Under the pieces are notes generated by a model that was given only the letters and a program-made list of their open reading frames with translations, ran no database searches and was not told where the DNA came from. Shown here one piece after another: positions 4,931 through 7,671 of a stretch of 7,671 nt of DNA. The stretch comes from an uncultured Desulfobacterales bacterium (GTDB lineage Bacteria > Desulfobacterota > Desulfobacteria > Desulfobacterales > G020354645): contig CAMYNZ010000175.1 in NCBI GenBank assembly GCA_947259865.1, positions 966 to 8,636 of the forward strand, given 5' to 3'. A program made the position numbers and the translations under genes. Each line of letters opens with the position of its first letter. Position 1 is the stretch's first letter.

Positions 4931-6427
4931 ATGAAAAAATTGTTGCTCATATTACTTACACTGGCATTAATCAGTCCCGCTCCAACCGCTTTTGCTGAGA
5001 CAGCGCAACGCGGCGGGAGCCTTGTCGTCTGCCAGCCCGGAGAACCGCCGGGACTGGACCCAACAGCCAACACAGCCGCTGCCATTGACCGGGTGGTCTT
5101 TTCAAACATCTATGAAGGCCTGATCAAGGTCAACAGTGATGGGCAGTTTATTCCCGGCCTGGCAACCAGTTGGAAAGTGTCACCCAGCGGCAAAGTGTAT
5201 ACATTCAATCTGCGAAAAGGGGTTTCGTATCATAATGGTGAACGGTTCGATTCAGGGGTGGCCAAATGGAATCTTGAGAGAGCCATGGGCAAGGATAGCG
5301 TCAATCCTCATCCGGAGTATTTCCGTGGTATCAACAAAATCGAAACACCGGATACATACAACCTGGTATTGACCCTCAAGGATGTGGACGCGCTTTTTAT
5401 CGCCCATCTGGCCGAAGGCGACGCCGTCATGCTGCCACTGAAAGGTCACGAAAAAGCCAAGTCACATCCCATCGGTACCGGCCCGTTCCAATTCGTCAAG
5501 TGGATCAGGGGCGATCGGGTAGAAATGGTTCGGTTTGATGATTATTGGAACCCGGAACTTCCCTATCTGGACAAAGCAACCTTCAAGTTCATTGGTGATG
5601 CCAGCGCCCAGATTGCTGCCCTGAAAGCCGGTGACATTGATGTTTTAGGTTGGATTTCAGCTCCCGAGTCGGCCGCGGAGCTTTCCCGGGACAAACGCTT
5701 TAAAGTCTATGCGGGGGCCACCACCGGAGAGGTCATCATGTCGACCAATAATAAGGCCAAGCCTTTTGACAACAAACTTGTCCGCCAGGCGATTGCGTAT
5801 GCCATCGATCGCAAAACCGTCATCGATCTGGTCATGTTTGGCTATGGCACCCCCATTGGTTCCCACTGGTCGCCATCTACACCATATTATATGGATCTTA
5901 CCGAAAAGTTCTCTTATAATCCGAAAAAGGCCAAAGCGCTGCTGGCCAAGGCCGGATATCCCAACGGATTTGATGCGACTATCCAGTTGCCGGCTATCTA
6001 CTCTTATTCCCGCCGGGCCGGTGAGGTGATAGCCGACATGCTGGGGCAGGTGGGTGTAAAGCTGAAGATTGAAATCGTCGAGTGGCCCTTCTGGCTTGAA
6101 AGGATTTTTAAGCAGAAAGAGTACCAGTTGACCATGATCGGCCACGTCGAGGCCTGGGACATCGGTATCTATGCCAATTCGAAATACTACTTCCAATATG
6201 ACTCCCAGGAATTTCGGGATGCCTATGCCAAGGCCTTAAAGGCACCCAACGAAGCTGAAAAAGCCAAATGGTTTGGCCGCTGCCAGGAAATCATTACCGA
6301 GGATGCCGTCAACGGCTTTCTTTTTTCGGCTCCAAACCTTCCGGCTATGAAGGCGAATGTGATGAACTGGTGGAAAAACTATCCAACGATTGCCCTGGAT
6401 GTCACCGAAGTGTGGCTTAAAAGATAA
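4931..6427 (+). CDS. ABC transporter substrate-binding protein, family 5 (peptide/nickel/opine type)
   Basis: A 498-residue periplasmic solute receptor that delivers ligand to an ABC importer. The N-terminus MKKLLLILLTLALISPAPTA is a classical Sec signal peptide with a signal peptidase I site after AFA (20-22), and there is no lipobox cysteine. The mature protein of about 476 residues shows the SBP_bac_5 hallmarks: LDPTANTAAAIDRVVFSNIY at 42-61, YEGLI at 61-65, GLATSW at 76-81, YTFNLRKGVSYHNG at 90-103, IGTGPFQFVKW at 181-191, FDDYW at 202-206, VRQAIAYAIDR at 284-294 and PKKAKALLAKAGYPNG at 331-346. In place of the W-x-x-D-Y-x-D-P ligand-pocket segment of classic dipeptide and oligopeptide receptors, it has GHVEAWDIGIYANSKYYFQY at 404-423, so its ligand may differ. 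AGGAGG (4921-4926) lies 4 nt before the ATG. It follows the P1 peptidase gene and precedes a DppB-type permease, each gap holding a repeat element. The family is certain; the ligand is unknown. Confidence 0.95.
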   Translation: MKKLLLILLTLALISPAPTAFAETAQRGGSLVVCQPGEPPGLDPTANTAAAIDRVVFSNIYEGLIKVNSDGQFIPGLATSWKVSPSGKVYTFNLRKGVSYHNGERFDSGVAKWNLERAMGKDSVNPHPEYFRGINKIETPDTYNLVLTLKDVDALFIAHLAEGDAVMLPLKGHEKAKSHPIGTGPFQFVKWIRGDRVEMVRFDDYWNPELPYLDKATFKFIGDASAQIAALKAGDIDVLGWISAPESAAELSRDKRFKVYAGATTGEVIMSTNNKAKPFDNKLVRQAIAYAIDRKTVIDLVMFGYGTPIGSHWSPSTPYYMDLTEKFSYNPKKAKALLAKAGYPNGFDATIQLPAIYSYSRRAGEVIADMLGQVGVKLKIEIVEWPFWLERIFKQKEYQLTMIGHVEAWDIGIYANSKYYFQYDSQEFRDAYAKALKAPNEAEKAKWFGRCQEIITEDAVNGFLFSAPNLPAMKANVMNWWKNYPTIALDVTEVWLKR

Positions 6428-6521
6428 CCCTTGTTCGATCCAGATAAATGAACTCACGAGATGTCTAAACTCATTTGCCAGCAATGGAGTGAGCGTTAAA
6501 ACAATTGATGCGGGATACATG
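6428..6521. other. First part of the SBP-permease gap, nothing recognised
   Basis: The gap between the solute-binding protein and permease genes is 345 nt. Its first 94 nt hold no open frame of note, no strong hairpin with a T-run and no promoter I would defend. The rest is accounted for by the 7-bp array (6522-6573), repeat copy 3 (6596-6727) and a 45-nt leader before the permease start. Confidence 0.5.
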
Positions 6522-6573
6522 TTACGGGTTGCGCGTTCATTTTTACCCGTAACTCGAAACACCTAACTCGCAA
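6522..6573. repeat. 7-bp-period tandem array with an inverted half
   Basis: The plus strand reads TTACGGG, TTGCGCG, TTCATTT, then TTA, then the inverted register CCCGTAA, CTCGAAA, CACCTAA, CTCGCAA. On the opposite strand the second half is TTGCGAG, TTAGGTG, TTTCGAG, TTACGGG. The centre forms a perfect 9-bp hairpin (GTTACGGGT 6521-6529 with ACCCGTAAC 6545-6553, 15-nt loop). No T-run follows, so a terminator role for the upstream gene is possible but unsupported. Its construction, a short tandem array facing an inverted array, parallels the 9-bp array at 1920-2026. Confidence 0.6.
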
Positions 6574-6595
6574 CGGACACCTATCATTTTAATAG

Positions 6596-6727
6596 TTGAG
6601 GCGTCGGGGTGTTTTCTGCAATTAACACCGTCATTCCTGCGAAAGCAGGAATCCAGTAAAGTTATCTCCGCATGCCCTGGATGCCCGCTTTCGCGGGCAT
6701 GACAAGAAAAATACTGCGACCCCTCAA
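6596..6727. repeat. GGGGTCGGGGTG inverted-repeat element, copy 3 (diverged, with nested repeat)
   Basis: The left arm (6596-6617) begins TTGAGGCGTCGGGGTG and the right arm (6705-6727) ends TGCGACCCCTCAA. The arms pair with several mismatches and one gap, so this is the most decayed of the three complete copies. The left arm again has G where the reverse complement of the right arm has A, giving the same polarity as copies 1 and 2. Most of the interior is a different repeat (6630-6703). It separates the solute-binding protein gene from the permease gene. Confidence 0.8.
6630..6703. repeat. Nested paired-hairpin repeat (GTCATTCCTGCGAAAGC type)
   Basis: Two inverted copies of a 27-nt unit lie end to end, from GTCATTCCTGCGAAAGC at 6630 to GCTTTCGCGGGCATGAC ending at 6703. 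Each forms a perfect 8-bp stem with a 4-nt loop: 6633-6640 with 6645-6652 (loop GAAA), and 6681-6688 with 6693-6700 (loop TTTC, GAAA on the other strand). Comparing the units, two stem positions differ and both are compensated (T-A to G-C and T-A to C-G). Similar units are, from memory, scattered through many proteobacterial genomes. It is probably a non-autonomous mobile repeat placed inside copy 3. Confidence 0.85.
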
Positions 6728-6772
6728 ATAATTAGATCTTAATTCCAACACCCCAACTGTCTAAGTGCAACC

Positions 6773-7671
6773 ATGATTCGCTATCTAATCAAAAAACTGA
6801 TAATCCTATTGATGCTGCTATTTTTAGTCTCAATAGCGGTTTTTTCGATTCTCTTCGTCCTGCCCGGAGATCCGGCCCAGGTCATGCTGGGTATCAATGC
6901 CACCCCGGATGCGCTGGCCAGCCTGCGCGCCGAGCTCGGATTGGACAGATCGTTTTTTGAACAGTACATGGATTGGATGGGCAACCTGGTAACCGGCCGC
7001 GGCAACCGCTCGATTAACTATGATATCCCGGTTTATGATCTCATTCTTTCGAGCCTGGCGGTGACCGGCCCTCTGGCCTTGCTGGCCATGATCTTTGCCG
7101 TCATATTCTCTCTGCCGTTTGGCGTGTATGCCGCCCGTCACCAGAATCAGCCCGGTGATGTTAGCGTGATGTTTTTTACCCAGTTGGGCCTGGCAATACC
7201 TGAATTCTGGCTGGGTATACTGTTGATCCTGCTACTATCAGTCCATTGGGGGCTGTTTGCGGCCGGTGGTTTTCCCGGTTGGTCAGCGGATTTTTGGGGG
7301 TCATTCAAGGCCCTGCTTTTGCCGGCCTTTGCATTAGGAATTATCCGGGCTTCGATTCTGACACGATTGACGAGATCCTCCATGCTGGAGGTGCTTCGTG
7401 AAGACTACATCCGCACCGCAAGGGCCAAAGGCCTTAAAGAGAGGACAGTTATCTATGTTCATGCCCTGAAAAACGCCCTTATTCCGGTATTGACCATCCT
7501 TGGCCTTCAATTGGGTCAGCTAATGGCCGGGGCGATCATCATTGAAAATGTCTATTATTTACCGGGACTCGGGCGGTTGGTTTTCCAGGCCATTGGTCAA
7601 CGGGATCTCCCGGTGGTCAGGGATATTGTATTGTTTATGGCTGCGGCCGTTGTTGTGATCAACTTCATCGT
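6773..7671 (+). CDS. ABC transporter permease, DppB/OppB type (3' end outside the window)
   Basis: Inner-membrane subunit of a peptide-type ABC importer. The frame is open from the ATG at 6773 to the window edge (299 complete codons); the family is usually about 305-340 residues, so only the extreme C-terminus is missing. The first helix spans about residues 9-30 and is followed by LPGDPA at 30-35, the hallmark of the family N-terminus. A periplasmic segment with ELGLDRSFFEQY (54-65) and GRGNRSINYDIPV (75-87) precedes the BPD transmembrane domain. The EAA-type cytoplasmic loop that contacts the ATPase is LREDYIRTARAKGL at 208-221 with HALKNALIPVLT at 230-241. IENVYYLPGLGRLVFQAI at 257-274 is strongly conserved in this family. 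No real Shine-Dalgarno precedes the ATG (only a weak AAGTG at 6763-6767). It probably works with the solute-binding protein encoded upstream despite the repeat-filled gap. Confidence 0.93.
   Translation, partial: MIRYLIKKLIILLMLLFLVSIAVFSILFVLPGDPAQVMLGINATPDALASLRAELGLDRSFFEQYMDWMGNLVTGRGNRSINYDIPVYDLILSSLAVTGPLALLAMIFAVIFSLPFGVYAARHQNQPGDVSVMFFTQLGLAIPEFWLGILLILLLSVHWGLFAAGGFPGWSADFWGSFKALLLPAFALGIIRASILTRLTRSSMLEVLREDYIRTARAKGLKERTVIYVHALKNALIPVLTILGLQLGQLMAGAIIIENVYYLPGLGRLVFQAIGQRDLPVVRDIVLFMAAAVVVINFI

Noticed and set aside
5657..6562. Minus-strand open frames opposite the solute-binding protein
   Set aside because: They are antisense to a full-length conserved protein and show no family resemblance or start signals.

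Overview
The window looks like a chromosomal segment from a free-living Gram-negative bacterium, most plausibly a Desulfobacterota (delta-proteobacterial) lineage. This rests on the hisS-aspS pairing, an AspRS of the RRRDHGG type, mixed ATG/GTG/TTG starts, and intergenic spaces full of short palindromic repeats such as I associate with Desulfobacterales genomes. The placement is an inference; no marker gene fixes it.

Left half, minus strand: hisS (histidyl-tRNA synthetase) is followed by aspS (aspartyl-tRNA synthetase), both reading toward position 1. They are separated by about 120 nt filled by a 9-bp-period tandem array that folds back on itself. AspRS probably starts at a TTG just after a perfect Shine-Dalgarno, and HisRS at an internal ATG rather than at an upstream ATG lying inside a repeat. 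A candidate hisS promoter (3453-3480) sits back to back with a promoter for the plus-strand genes (3502-3530).

Right half, plus strand: a P1-family (DmpA/NylC-like, MEROPS S58) self-cleaving aminopeptidase/amidase is followed by a secreted family-5 (DppA/OppA-like) solute-binding protein, then by a DppB-type ABC permease cut by the window end. The likely theme is import of a peptide or amide followed by cytoplasmic hydrolysis. The second permease and the ATPases would be expected beyond position 7671.

The most unusual content is between the genes. Three inverted-repeat elements sharing a terminus TGAGGGGTCGGGGTG plus a T-run (3308-3408, 4622-4850, 6596-6727) occupy the hisS/peptidase, peptidase/SBP and SBP/permease gaps. 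All three have the same polarity, marked by a G-versus-A difference between the arms. A probable fourth half-copy overlaps the aspS stop codon. One element supplies the peptidase stop codon, one forms a 35-bp hairpin in the hisS leader, and one encloses a second kind of repeat made of two GAAA-loop hairpins with compensatory base changes. No RNA gene, CRISPR array, integrase or transposase gene is visible, and no clearly new gene system is present. The repeat family is the part worth pursuing.
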